The position numbers and the translations under genes were made by a program. A DNA stretch of 64,000 bases, from contig NZ_BNEA01000001.1 of the NCBI RefSeq assembly GCF_016860525.1, forward strand, positions 1,443,501 to 1,507,500. Reading direction: 5' to 3'. The first letter of the stretch is position 1. Each line of letters starts with the position of its first letter. Positions 47,919 to 56,652 of this stretch are shown piece by piece. Source of the stretch: Streptomyces rubradiris. GTDB lineage: Bacteria > Actinomycetota > Actinomycetes > Streptomycetales > Streptomycetaceae. The notes under the pieces were generated by a model, which worked only from the letters and a program-made list of their open reading frames with translations, was not told the DNA's origin and ran no database searches.

Positions 47919-49295
47919 ATGCCGAACGGAAAGACTCTGACCACCCCTCAACTGACCGGCCAGAAGGAGGAAACGGGCACCGCGCCGGTGCTCACCCTCG
48001 TGGCGGCCATCCTCGGGACCGCCCTGATCACCCTGGACTCGACCATCGTGACCGTCGCCCTCCCGGCGATCGGCTCCTCCCTCGGCGGCGGGATGTCCGG
48101 GCTCCAGTGGGTGGTGGACTCCTACACCCTCGCCCTGGCCGCGCTCATGCTGTCCACGGGCGCCTTCGCGGACCGCGCGGGGGCGAGTCGCGCGTACGCC
48201 CTGGGCATCACGGTGTTCACGCTCGCCTCGGCGGCCTGCGGGCTGGCGCCGGGCCTGCCGGCGCTGATCGGCGCGCGGACGGTGCAGGGGGCGGCGGCGG
48301 CCGTGGTGCTGCCCGCCTCGCTGGCCCTGGTGCGCCAGGCGTACCCGGATCCGGCCCGGCGTGGCCGGGCGGTGGCCACCTGGGCGGCGGGCAGCTCGAC
48401 GGCGCTGGCCCTCGGTCCGGTGGCGGGCGGGGTACTGACCACCTGGTGGGACTGGCGGGCGATCTTCTTCGTCAATCTGCCGCTGGGCGTGGCCGCGCTG
48501 GTCCTGCTGGTACGCGCCCCCCGCTCGGCGCGCCGCCCGGCCCCGCTGGACCTGCCGGGCCAGGCGACGGCCGTGCTCGCCCTGACCGCGCTGACGTTCG
48601 CGGTGATCGAGGGCGGTACGGCGGGCCTCGTCTCCGGTGCCGTGGCCGTGGCCGCCGCCGTCGCGTTCGTCCTGATCGAGACGCGGCAGCCGCACCCGGT
48701 GGTGCCGCTCGGCCTGTTCCGCGACCGGGCGGTACGGCTGGCCGTGGCCACCGGGTCGGCGTCCAGCGTGGCGTTCTACGGGATGGTCTTCGTGTTCTCG
48801 CTGTTCTTCCAGCAGGTGCAGGGCCGTTCGGCGCTCGCCGCCGGGCTGCTGTTCCTGCCGATGACCGGGCTGATCGCGGGGACGAACGTGGTGGCGGGCC
48901 GGCTCACGGGGCGCTACGGCGCCCGGGTGCCGCTGCTGGCCGGCCAGGCGCTCGCGGTGGCGGGCCTGCTGGCCCTGTTCACCGTGGGCGCCGGCACCCC
49001 GGCCGCGGTGGTGGCCGTACTGCTGGTGCCGATGGCCGTCGGTGTCGCGCTGGCCATCCCGGCCCTGACCACGGTGCTGCTGGACGCCGTGCCGGCCGAG
49101 CGGACGGGGGTGGCCGCCGGGGTGCTCAACGCGGCCCGGCAGGTGTCCGGCGGGCTCGGGATCGCGGTGTTCGGCGCCCTGGTGGACGGCGGTTTCGCCG
49201 CCGGACTGCGGGCGAGCCTGACCGTGGCGGCGGCCCTGCTCGCCGTGACGTTCCTGCTGGGCTGCCGACGGGCCACCGCTCCCGCCGCCCGCTGA
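47919..49295 (+). CDS. MFS transporter, DHA2 (14-TM drug:H+ antiporter) family
   Basis: 458 aa. LITLDSTIVTVALPAI and LQWVVDSYTLALAALMLSTGAFADRAGASR are the DHA2 TM1-loop signature; RTVQGAAAAVVLPASLAL and LGPVAGGVLTTWWDWRAIFFVNLPLG give motif C and the following loop. It exports small amphipathic compounds. The ATG has no clear ribosome-binding site, so the start is uncertain. Paired with the divergent GlxA-type regulator. Followed by a minisatellite. Confidence 0.87.
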   Translation: MPNGKTLTTPQLTGQKEETGTAPVLTLVAAILGTALITLDSTIVTVALPAIGSSLGGGMSGLQWVVDSYTLALAALMLSTGAFADRAGASRAYALGITVFTLASAACGLAPGLPALIGARTVQGAAAAVVLPASLALVRQAYPDPARRGRAVATWAAGSSTALALGPVAGGVLTTWWDWRAIFFVNLPLGVAALVLLVRAPRSARRPAPLDLPGQATAVLALTALTFAVIEGGTAGLVSGAVAVAAAVAFVLIETRQPHPVVPLGLFRDRAVRLAVATGSASSVAFYGMVFVFSLFFQQVQGRSALAAGLLFLPMTGLIAGTNVVAGRLTGRYGARVPLLAGQALAVAGLLALFTVGAGTPAAVVAVLLVPMAVGVALAIPALTTVLLDAVPAERTGVAAGVLNAARQVSGGLGIAVFGALVDGGFAAGLRASLTVAAALLAVTFLLGCRRATAPAAR

Positions 49296-49306
49296 ACCGA
49301 CGGGGC

Positions 49307-49516
49307 GGACCACTCACCACGCCGACCGACCGTACGACCAGCGGCGCGGCCCGGTCACCACGCCAGACCGGCCGCACACCCGCAACGCAGACCAGTCACC
49401 ACGCCAGACCGGCCGCACACCCAACAACACAGACCAGTCACCACGCCGACCGGCCGCACACCCAGCAACACAGACCAGTCACCACGCCAGACCGGCCGCA
49501 CGACCAGCGGCGCGGA
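49307..49516. repeat. 41-42 bp minisatellite between convergent genes
   Basis: Five copies of a 41-42 bp unit (core gaccagtcaccacgccagac then cggccgcacacccaacaac-like) fill 49307-49516, between the MFS stop (49295) and the dehydrogenase stop (49521). Copies 3 and 4 are nearly identical; the outer copies diverge and share gaccagcggcgc. No ORF with family features crosses it. Since 41-42 bp is not a fixed multiple of three, it is probably non-coding. Confidence 0.8.
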
Positions 49517-49520
49517 CCGG

Positions 49521-51050
49521 TTACCGCTCCAGCCGGCCGTTGAACCGCCGGGGCAGGCCGAGGGGGTTGTCGTCCTTCAGCTCGGCCGGCAGCAGCGCCT
49601 CGGGCGCGTTCTGGTAGACGACCGGCCGCAGCCACCGCTCGATGGCGGTGCCGCCCACGGAGGTCGAGGTGGAGGTGGTCGCCGGGTAGGGCCCGCCGTG
49701 GTGCTGGGCCGGTGCCACGGCCACCCCGGTCGGCCAGCCGTTGACCAGGACCCGCCCGGCCAGCGGGGTCAGTTCGGCGAGCAGCTCCGGCCCCCGGCCC
49801 TGGCCCGCGGCCTCCTCCGAGGAGAGCTGGACCGTCGCCGTGAGGTTGCCCGGGAGGCGGGACAGGACGGCCTTGGCCTCCTGCTCGTCGGCGTAGCGGG
49901 CCACCACCGTGACCGGCCCGAAGCACTCCTCCAGGAGCAGGTCGTGGTCGCCCTCCTCGGTGAGCTTCGCCGCCGGCACGGTGAGGAAGCCCGCGCTGAC
50001 GGTGTGCTCGCCGCCCTCGCCCGGGGTGACGGGCGCGTCCACGTCGGGCAGCTCGGCGCGTTCGGCCACGCCGGCGATGAAGTTGTCCCGCATGCGGTGG
50101 TCGAGCAGCACCCCGGCGTCGGTGCCGGCGACGGCGTCGGCCAGCGACTTCACCAGCTGGTCGCCGGCGCCGCCGGAGGGCACCAGCACCAGGCCGGGCT
50201 TGACGCAGAACTGGCCGACGCCGAGGGTCATCGAGCCGGCGAGCCCGCCGCCGATCTCCTCGGCCCGCTCGGCCGCGGCGGCCTCGGTCACCAGGACCGG
50301 GTTGAGTGAGCCGAGTTCGCCGTGGAACGGGATCGGCACCGGGCGCGCGGCGGCGGCGTCGAACAGCGCCCGGCCGCCGCGGACGGAGCCGGTGAAGCCG
50401 GCCGCGGCGACCAGCGGGTGCTTGATCAGTTCGATGCCCGCCTGGAAGCCGTGCACCAGGCCGACGACGCCCTCGGGGACGCCGTGCTCGGCGGCGGCCC
50501 GGCGCAGCACCTCGGCGACCCGCTCGGACAGTGCCGGGTGGTCGGGGTGGGCCTTGACCACGACGGGGCAGCCCGCGGCGAGCGCGCTCGCGGTGTCGCC
50601 GCCGGCGACGGAGAAGGCGAAGGGGAAGTTGGAGGCGGAGTAGACGGCGACGACGCCGAGCGGCACCTTGTAGCGCCGCAGGTCCGGCACGGGCGGGGTC
50701 GCGGTGGCGTCGGGGTGGTCGATGACGACGTCCAGGAAGGCGCCCTCGTCGACGATGTCCGCGAAGGCCCGCAACTGGTAGGCAGTGCGGGCGAGTTCAC
50801 CGGCCAGCCGGACCTGGCCGAGGGCGGTCTCGGCGTCGGCGGTGCCGACCAGGGGGTCCCGGGCCTGCTCCAGGCCCGCGGCGGCCGAGCGCAGGAAGGC
50901 GGCGCGGACGGCGCGGTCGGCGAGCGCCTCGCGCGCCGCGTGCGCCGCCCGGACGGCCGCGTCCACCTCCTGGGCTGTGGCCTCGACCGCAACCTGTTCG
51001 CGCTGCTTCCCGGTGCGCGGGTCGACACTCCAGACTGGTGCTGCTGCCAC
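49521..51050 (-). CDS. NADP-dependent aldehyde dehydrogenase, 2-oxoglutarate-semialdehyde type
   Basis: 509 aa from the GTG at 51050 (GGAGGG seven bases upstream). FPFAFSVAGGDTASALAAGCPVVVKAHP is the cofactor segment, FHGELGSLNPV has the catalytic Glu, and GVGQFCVKPGLVL has the catalytic Cys; LLLEECFGPVTVV and VLVNGWPTGVAVAPAQHHGGPYPATT are typical of the 2,5-dioxopentanoate dehydrogenase branch. It would oxidise the semialdehyde to 2-oxoglutarate in pentose or aldarate catabolism. Divergent from an IclR regulator. Confidence 0.88.
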   Translation of the reverse strand: MAAAPVWSVDPRTGKQREQVAVEATAQEVDAAVRAAHAAREALADRAVRAAFLRSAAAGLEQARDPLVGTADAETALGQVRLAGELARTAYQLRAFADIVDEGAFLDVVIDHPDATATPPVPDLRRYKVPLGVVAVYSASNFPFAFSVAGGDTASALAAGCPVVVKAHPDHPALSERVAEVLRRAAAEHGVPEGVVGLVHGFQAGIELIKHPLVAAAGFTGSVRGGRALFDAAAARPVPIPFHGELGSLNPVLVTEAAAAERAEEIGGGLAGSMTLGVGQFCVKPGLVLVPSGGAGDQLVKSLADAVAGTDAGVLLDHRMRDNFIAGVAERAELPDVDAPVTPGEGGEHTVSAGFLTVPAAKLTEEGDHDLLLEECFGPVTVVARYADEQEAKAVLSRLPGNLTATVQLSSEEAAGQGRGPELLAELTPLAGRVLVNGWPTGVAVAPAQHHGGPYPATTSTSTSVGGTAIERWLRPVVYQNAPEALLPAELKDDNPLGLPRRFNGRLER

Positions 51051-51195
51051 CGCGGGTCCCTCCAAAAGGCCGCACTGATTGAACCGGTGCGTCACCCATC
51101 AGCCGCGTTCGATATACTGAACACTGTCTCTGATGATGAACGCTGCTCGGAGACTATATATCTCAGGTCCTCGTCGAACGAAGGGGTCAAGGGCG
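51051..51195. promoter_or_regulatory. divergent dehydrogenase/IclR promoter region with two inverted repeats
   Basis: AT-richer 145 bp. Two inverted repeats are visible: gttc-gatatact-gaac (51107-51122) and gaga-ctatata-tctc (51150-51164). Either may be the IclR operator. The tatact in the first also reads as a -10 box. Confidence 0.4.
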
Positions 51196-51969
51196 ATGAC
51201 GGCAGGCGACGCAGGGGGCGGGGCGCAGGTCAAGTCCGCGGTACGGACCGTGGAATTGCTCGAGTACTTCGCCGGCCGGCCCGGTATGCACTCCCTCGCG
51301 GCCGTCCAGGAGGCCGTGGGCTATCCCAAGTCCAGCCTGTACATGCTGCTGCGCACGCTGGTGGAGCTCGGCTGGGTGGAGACGGACGCCACGGGCACGC
51401 GGTACGGCATCGGGGTGCGGGCGCTGCTCGTCGGCACCTCCTACATCGACGGCGACGAGGTGGTGGCCGCCGCCCGCCCGACCCTGGACCGGCTCTCCGA
51501 CGACACCACGGAGACCATCCACCTCGCCCGGCTCGACGGCACCAACGTGGTCTACCTGGCCACCCGCCAGTCCCAGCACTACCTGCGCCCCTTCACCCGG
51601 GTCGGCCGCCGGCTGCCCGCCCACTCCACCTCGCTCGGCAAGGCGATCCTCGCCACCTACACCGACGAGCAGGTGCGCAAGCTGCTGCCCGAGACGCTGC
51701 CCGCGCTCACCGAGCACACCATCACCGACCGGGAGCGGCTCATCGAGGAGCTGCGCCAGGTCCGGGAGCAGGGCTTCGCGGTCGACCGCGAGGAGAACAC
51801 GCTGGGCCTGCGCTGCTTCGGCGTGGCCATCCCCTACCGCACGCCCGCCCGGGACGCCATCAGCTGCTCGGTGCCGGTGGCCCGGCTGACCCCGGCCCAC
51901 GAGCAGATGATCAAGGACGCGCTGTTCGACGCGCGCGACCGGCTGACCCTGGCGACCCGCCGGCTGTGA
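51196..51969 (+). CDS. IclR family transcriptional regulator
   Basis: 257 aa from the ATG at 51196. N-terminal winged HTH (TVELLEYFAGRPGMHSLAAVQEAVGYPKSSLYMLLRTL) and C-terminal GAF-like effector domain (HLARLDGTNVVYLATRQSQ, RLPAHSTSLGKAILA, GFAVDREENTLGLRCFGVAI). Members respond to sugar acids and aromatic acids, which agrees with the divergent semialdehyde dehydrogenase. Probable autoregulation. A frameshifted acetyltransferase follows. Confidence 0.9.
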   Translation: MTAGDAGGGAQVKSAVRTVELLEYFAGRPGMHSLAAVQEAVGYPKSSLYMLLRTLVELGWVETDATGTRYGIGVRALLVGTSYIDGDEVVAAARPTLDRLSDDTTETIHLARLDGTNVVYLATRQSQHYLRPFTRVGRRLPAHSTSLGKAILATYTDEQVRKLLPETLPALTEHTITDRERLIEELRQVREQGFAVDREENTLGLRCFGVAIPYRTPARDAISCSVPVARLTPAHEQMIKDALFDARDRLTLATRRL

Positions 51970-52021
51970 GCCGACCGGGCCGAGGTGTGCTGCCGGGGAC
52001 AGCGCGCCTGGGCTCGGTCGC

Positions 52022-52524
52022 GTGGAGATCGCGCTGCGCGCCGTCCGGGACAGTGACGTACGGGTGTTCCACCACCGGATGACCGACCCGGAGGCCGTCC
52101 GGATGGCCGCGTCCGGGCCGGAGGTCTCCACCGGCCCAAAGGTCTTCGCGGCGTACTGGCGGCGCCTGCGCGCCGGCCGCGCCGTCCTGCGCACGGTCCC
52201 GGCCGACGGGACCGTGGCGGGCAACGCGCTGGTGTACGGGGAGGCCGGCGAGCGCGAGGTGTCGTACTGGACCGACCGCGCGTCTGGGGCCGGGCGTGGC
52301 GACGGCCGCGCTGCGGGCCCTGCTCGCCGAGGTCCCCGAACGCCCGCTGTCCGCCCCGGGCGGCGGCCGGCAACGCGGGCTCGCTGCGGGTACTGGCCAA
52401 GTGCGGCTTCCCCGAGACGTCCCGCGCCCGGGGGTTCGCGAACGCGCGGGGCCGGGAGATCGAGGAGGTCGTGCCGGTGCGGGAGGGCGTGGCGGGCGGC
52501 CGCCCCAAGGAGGCCGCTCCCTGA
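52022..52524 (+). pseudogene. frameshifted GNAT N-acetyltransferase
   Basis: GTG at 52022 starts a GNAT domain (EIALRAVRDSDVRVFHHRMTD, then NALVYGEAGEREVSYWTDR), which then breaks. WGR lies in a second frame (52285), GVATAALRALLAEVPERPL in a third (from about 52296), and the NAGSLRVLAKCGF end in yet another, stopping at TGA 52522-52524. At least two, probably three, 1-nt indels within about 75 bp are needed to restore one protein of about 167 aa. It is a decayed gene or an assembly error in a GC-rich run. Confidence 0.8.
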
Positions 52525-52550
52525 GAGCCGGATGAAAAACGGGGCGTACG

Positions 52551-52579
52551 GGAACGATCGGCACCGGTCCGGTCGTCTT
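52551..52579 (+). promoter_or_regulatory. possible ECF sigma (SigE-type) promoter for the PBP gene
   Basis: ggaac (52551-52555), 18 bp, then cgtctt (52574-52579), which resembles Streptomyces envelope-stress ECF promoters. The ATG follows only nine bases after the -10, so the transcript would be nearly leaderless; there is no clear Shine-Dalgarno, which is consistent. Confidence 0.45.
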
Positions 52580-52588
52580 CCGTGCGGG

Positions 52589-54043
52589 ATGAACAAGACG
52601 ATCAGGCGGGCGTCCGTCTTCGCGCTGCTGCTCGTGCTCGCCCTGCTGGTCAGGGCGACATGGCTGCAGTTCTACGACGGCCAGGCCCTCGCGGACGACA
52701 AGGACAACCGGCGGAACGTGATCGCGACGTACTCGCGTCCCCTGGGGAACATCATCGTGGCCGGTGAGGCGATCACCGGTTCCGCGCGGACGAAGGGAAG
52801 CGATCTCGCGTACAAGCGCACGTACACGGACGGCGAGCTGTACGCGGCGGTGACGGGCTACGCCTCGCAGGCCTACGCCCCCACCCAGCTGGAGGGCATC
52901 TACACGGACCTGCTCAACGGCACGGACACCAAGCTCAAGACGGTGATGGACACCGTCACCGGGGAGCGGCCCGACCCGGGCAACGTGCTCACGACGATCG
53001 ACCCGGCCGTGCAGAAAGCGGGCTATCGCGCGCTGGGCGACAAGAAGGGCGGGGCCGTCGCGATCGACCCGAAGACCGGGAAGATCCTCGCGGCGGTCTC
53101 GACGCCGTCGTACGACCCCTCCACGCTCACCGACGCGAACACCGCGGGCAAGGCGTGGAAGGCGCTCAACGCGGACAAGGACAAGCCGCTCACCAACCGC
53201 GCGCTGCGCCAGCCGCTGCCGCCGGGCTCGACGTTCAAGCTGGTCGTCGCCGCCGCCGCGCTGGAGGACGGGCTGTACAAGGACGTGGACCAGCCCACCG
53301 ACAGCCCGGACCCGTACATCATGCCGGGCACGGTGCAGCCGCTGAACAACGAGAACAAGTCGGCGCCGTGCGAGAACGCCTCCATCCGGGTCGCCCTGCG
53401 CTACTCCTGCAACAACGTCTTCGGTCACATGGCCGTCGAGCTGGGGCAGGACAAGGTCAAGGAGATGGCCGAGAAGTTCGGCTTCAACGACGACGAGCAG
53501 GACGTGCCGGTGCGCGCCTACGCGAGCGTCTACCCCTCCGGCATGGACAAGGCGCAGACGGCCCTGTCGGGCATCGGCCAGTTCGACGTCACGGCCACCC
53601 CGCTCCAGATGGCCATGGTGTCCGCGGCCATAGCCAACGGCGGCAAGCTGGTCTCGCCGCACATGGTCTCGCGGATCACCGACAGCGGCGGTGACGTGCT
53701 GAAGGACTACGACGACGACACCGACACCTCGGAGATCATCAGCGCCGGCACCGCCGAGCAGCTCCAGTCGGCGATGGAGACGGTGGTGAAGGACGGTACG
53801 GGCACGAACGCGCTGATCGACGGGGTGACCGTCGGCGGCAAGACCGGTACCGCGCAGCACGGCGAGAACAACAGCAAGACGCCGTACGCCTGGTTCACCT
53901 CCTACGGCAAGTCGGACGCGAGCGGCAAGGAAGTGGCCGTCGCGGTCATGGTGGAGCAGTCCGACGCGGCCCGCTCCGAGGTGAGCGGCAACGGCCTGGC
54001 GGCGCCGGTGGCGCGGGCCATGATGCAGGCGGCACTGAAGTAG
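52589..54043 (+). CDS. secreted/membrane-anchored penicillin-binding protein (transpeptidase, PbpA-like)
   Basis: 484 aa. An uncleaved N-terminal anchor (about residues 8-25), a dimerisation region with an NTF2-like part, and a transpeptidase domain from about 155. Active-site motifs are complete: GSTFK (SxxK), YSCNN (SxN) and GGKTGTAQ (KTG). It cross-links peptidoglycan outside the membrane. It lacks the PASTA domains of Pbp2/PbpB types and is not beside ftsW/rodA, so a specialised or stress-related role is likely. An ECF-like promoter precedes it. Confidence 0.9.
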   Translation: MNKTIRRASVFALLLVLALLVRATWLQFYDGQALADDKDNRRNVIATYSRPLGNIIVAGEAITGSARTKGSDLAYKRTYTDGELYAAVTGYASQAYAPTQLEGIYTDLLNGTDTKLKTVMDTVTGERPDPGNVLTTIDPAVQKAGYRALGDKKGGAVAIDPKTGKILAAVSTPSYDPSTLTDANTAGKAWKALNADKDKPLTNRALRQPLPPGSTFKLVVAAAALEDGLYKDVDQPTDSPDPYIMPGTVQPLNNENKSAPCENASIRVALRYSCNNVFGHMAVELGQDKVKEMAEKFGFNDDEQDVPVRAYASVYPSGMDKAQTALSGIGQFDVTATPLQMAMVSAAIANGGKLVSPHMVSRITDSGGDVLKDYDDDTDTSEIISAGTAEQLQSAMETVVKDGTGTNALIDGVTVGGKTGTAQHGENNSKTPYAWFTSYGKSDASGKEVAVAVMVEQSDAARSEVSGNGLAAPVARAMMQAALK

Positions 54044-54050
54044 CACCGCC

Positions 54051-54082
54051 CGTGGCGCCCCGGCAGGGGGCGGGGCGCCACG
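54051..54082 (+). terminator. 12-bp stem hairpin after the PBP gene
   Basis: Perfect 12-bp stem (54051-54062 with 54071-54082) and an 8-nt G-rich loop, 8 bp past the PBP stop. There is no U-tract. The remaining 54083-54323 is the promoter region for the sigma-factor operon. Confidence 0.65.
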
Positions 54083-54323
54083 CACTCCCCCCGGCTCGTC
54101 CGGCGCGGATTCCCCCTCCTTCTCCCCTCCCTTGTGAACCCTTTTCGGATCGTTTCCGTGTCCCCCGACAGGTTCGGTCGGTCATACGGTGTCCGACCCC
54201 CCGTACAAGAACACATAAACGATCACTGCTACGCTTCCGGATCTCCGTCCGGGCCTCCCTGGACCCTCGCATGTCATTCACATGACACTCACCTCCAGAG
54301 CGCGCATCGAGAAGAGGTCACCC

Positions 54324-54893
54324 GTGGGCACAGTCGTCGACGACGCCGCCTCCGTGGAGTTCCATGCCTTCTTCGAACGGCACTACGCCGAACTGGCCCG
54401 CCTCGCCCACCTGTTGACCGGCGAAGCGGACGCCGCGGACGACCTGGCGGCGGACGCGCTGCTGGCGCTGTGGCACCGCTGGGACCGGGTGCGCGCCGCC
54501 GACCGGCCGGTGGCGTACGCGCGGGGCGTGGTCGCCAACCTGGCCCGTACCCGCATCCGCGGCGCGGTGCGCGAGCGGCGGCGGATCGCGCTGTTCTGGC
54601 CGCGCGGCGAGGAGCGGACCGAGGTCCCGGACGTCGCCGGTGTGGTGGACGTCCAGGAGGCCCTGCGCCGGCTGCCGTTCAGGAAACGGGCGTGCGTGGT
54701 GCTCCGGCACGCGTTCGACCTGTCGGAGAAGGACACCGCGCTCGCGCTGGGGATCTCGGTGGGTACGGTAAAGAGCCAGACGTCCAAGGGCATGGCCGAA
54801 CTCCAGCGGCTGCTCGGCCCGCAGGGCGACCCGCGGCGGGTGCGCGCGGCGATGGCGGCCCGGGGCGGCGAGAGCGGAGGAAGGAACCGATGA
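54324..54893 (+). CDS. SigE family RNA polymerase sigma factor (ECF type)
   Basis: 189 aa from the GTG at 54324 (GAGG six bases upstream); an ATG at 54282 lacks any site. Region 2 reads FHAFFERHYAELARLAHLLTGEADAADDLAADALLALWHRW and region 4 VDVQEALRRLPFRKRACVVLRHAFDLSEKDTALALGISVGTVKSQTSKGM. It directs RNA polymerase to an unknown regulon. Coupled by ATGA to the next gene, whose product probably controls it. The PBP lies just upstream, so a link to envelope stress is reasonable but unproven. Confidence 0.9.
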   Translation: MGTVVDDAASVEFHAFFERHYAELARLAHLLTGEADAADDLAADALLALWHRWDRVRAADRPVAYARGVVANLARTRIRGAVRERRRIALFWPRGEERTEVPDVAGVVDVQEALRRLPFRKRACVVLRHAFDLSEKDTALALGISVGTVKSQTSKGMAELQRLLGPQGDPRRVRAAMAARGGESGGRNR

Positions 54894-55756
54894 GGCGGCA
54901 GGACGTGCACGACGAGCTGCGCGCCCGGCTGCACGAGGCGGCCGAGGCCCATGAACCGGACCGCGCGCGCATCCTGGCCCGGGTGGAGCGCGGCATGGCC
55001 GAGCCGACCGGTCCCGGCCACCGGGCCGTGCGCCCGCCGGTGGCGGGCTGGTTGCGGGTGGTCTCCGCGACGGCCGCGGTGGCCGGTGTGCTCGCGGCCG
55101 GGGGCTACGCGGTGGCGTCCGCCGTGCGGGAGGACCCGCCGGCCCGGCGGACGGTGGCGGTGTCGCCGACGCCCAGCGCGGCACCGGAGCGCTCCACGGC
55201 CCCGGCACCCCCCGCCCCCACGACGCGCCCGACGCCCGGTGAGGCCGACGGCGGGCCGTCCCGCACGCCTTCCTCCTCCCCCTCCTCCCCCTCCTCACCC
55301 TCCTCCGCCACTCCCGGGGCCACCGCCCCGGCCGTTTGGCCGCCGGCCCGCGCCGAGCGGAACGGCCCCCTGTGGTCGGACGGGTCGGTGGACCCGCACA
55401 GCAACGACTTCTGGGCGCAGAGCAATCTGACCCTGAAGACGTCCGCGCCGCTTCAGTCGCTCACCGTCGAGCTGAGGATCGCGCAGACCGGCGGGGTGAC
55501 CTCCACGGGCGCCTGGCGCTCGCTGCCCGAGGCGGACTTCGCCCAGAGCGTCGCGGAGCGGGACGGGTTCGTCGTCTACACCTGGACGCTGAGGCCGGGG
55601 CGTACGGTGCCGGAGGGCGAGTGGGTGTTCGCCGGGCAGTACGACCACGCCCGCGGGGGGCGGGACGCCAAGGACGACGGCTACGTCATGACGGGGGCCA
55701 CCGCCGGGCACACCTACACGGTGACCGGTGACTTCGCCCCGCACGAGCGCTCCTGA
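54890..55756 (+). CDS. membrane protein co-translated with the sigma factor, possible atypical anti-sigma
   Basis: 288 aa. Short cytoplasmic N-terminus (HDELRARLHEAAEAHEPDRARILARVERGM), a transmembrane helix (about 55-78), a Ser/Pro/Thr-rich spacer (about 85-145, with PSSSPSSPSSPSS) and a C-terminal beta-rich outer domain of about 140 residues (LWSDGSVDPHSNDFWAQSNLTLK...). No zinc anti-sigma HxxxCxxC motif is visible. ATG overlaps the sigma-factor stop, the usual layout for a sigma/anti-sigma pair. No named domain recognised. Confidence 0.78.
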   Translation: MRRQDVHDELRARLHEAAEAHEPDRARILARVERGMAEPTGPGHRAVRPPVAGWLRVVSATAAVAGVLAAGGYAVASAVREDPPARRTVAVSPTPSAAPERSTAPAPPAPTTRPTPGEADGGPSRTPSSSPSSPSSPSSATPGATAPAVWPPARAERNGPLWSDGSVDPHSNDFWAQSNLTLKTSAPLQSLTVELRIAQTGGVTSTGAWRSLPEADFAQSVAERDGFVVYTWTLRPGRTVPEGEWVFAGQYDHARGGRDAKDDGYVMTGATAGHTYTVTGDFAPHERS

Positions 55757-55774
55757 CGCCCGCGGGCCCTGTCG

Positions 55775-56572
55775 TCAGGAGACGAAGTACGTCGGGTTCG
55801 GCAGCTTGTAGGTGCGGTCGGCGTAGCCGCCCCCGAAGTCCGAGTACTGGTCGCCGAAGTTGGCGATGATCTCGTAGCCGAGGTCCTGCTCGATGTGCTT
55901 GCGCGTGGCGGACTTGAACTGGACCGTGGTGCACTTCCAGTTGCCCGGGGTGGCGCAGTTCTTCAGGTAGGCCGGCGGGTTGGCCTTGTCCTTGAGGAAC
56001 ATGTGGGCGGTGTCGAGGTTGACGTCGGCGCCGACCTTCTTCAGGTTCGCCACCGCGGCGGCGCGGCGGGCCTCGCCCAGACCGGTGTTGTAGAAGACCT
56101 CGACGCCCTTGGAGTCGGCGTAGCGCACCAGTTCCGGGCTGCCGAAGACGGCCGGGCGGTCGGCCCGGTCCACGTACGCGTTCCAGTCGGCGTCGTCGTA
56201 CGTGTAGTTGGTGCGCTTCTCGTAGTCCAGGCTGAGCAGCAGCGTGTCGTCGATGTCGAAGACGACGGCGGGCTTCTCGCCCCGGCGGTGCGCCTTGCGG
56301 GCGGCCTTGTCGATGTAGCTCTTGGCGTCGGCGTCGATCCGCGCCAGGTCCCGGGCGTACGGGCTGTCCGGGGACGCCTGGTAGACGCCGTTCGCGTCGA
56401 CGGTGGTGCCGTAGTAGGTGTCGATGTCCTTCACCAACTGGCCGATGTTGTACGGCTCGTGGGTGGAGTTGGCGGTCGACTGGCCGGCGGTGGCCGGGCC
56501 CGCGCCGTACAGCGCCGCGCCGGCGACGGCACAGGCGGCGCCGGCCGCGAGGGCCCTGAGGGACTTCCGCAT
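55775..56572 (-). CDS. secreted HAD superfamily acid phosphatase (class B-like)
   Basis: 265 aa with a signal peptide (cleavage near PATAGQS). HAD motif I is VVFDIDDTLLLSLDYE, motif II VEVFYNTGLG, and the late motif IIANFGDQYSDFGGG supplies the acidic pair. It dephosphorylates phosphomonoesters outside the cell. I see no PHO box at its 5' end. It converges on the sigma-factor operon, 18 bp away. Confidence 0.87.
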   Translation of the reverse strand: MRKSLRALAAGAACAVAGAALYGAGPATAGQSTANSTHEPYNIGQLVKDIDTYYGTTVDANGVYQASPDSPYARDLARIDADAKSYIDKAARKAHRRGEKPAVVFDIDDTLLLSLDYEKRTNYTYDDADWNAYVDRADRPAVFGSPELVRYADSKGVEVFYNTGLGEARRAAAVANLKKVGADVNLDTAHMFLKDKANPPAYLKNCATPGNWKCTTVQFKSATRKHIEQDLGYEIIANFGDQYSDFGGGYADRTYKLPNPTYFVS

Positions 56573-56652
56573 GGTTCTCCGATCCGGTGGATGAGAGTGA
56601 TGTACCAGGTCGGAGACTGTCTACGCGCATCACATCGAGAGCGCGAGCCCTG

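Noticed and set aside
49307..49516. CRISPR array
   Set aside because: Units are contiguous with no unique spacers and no cas genes; it is a minisatellite.
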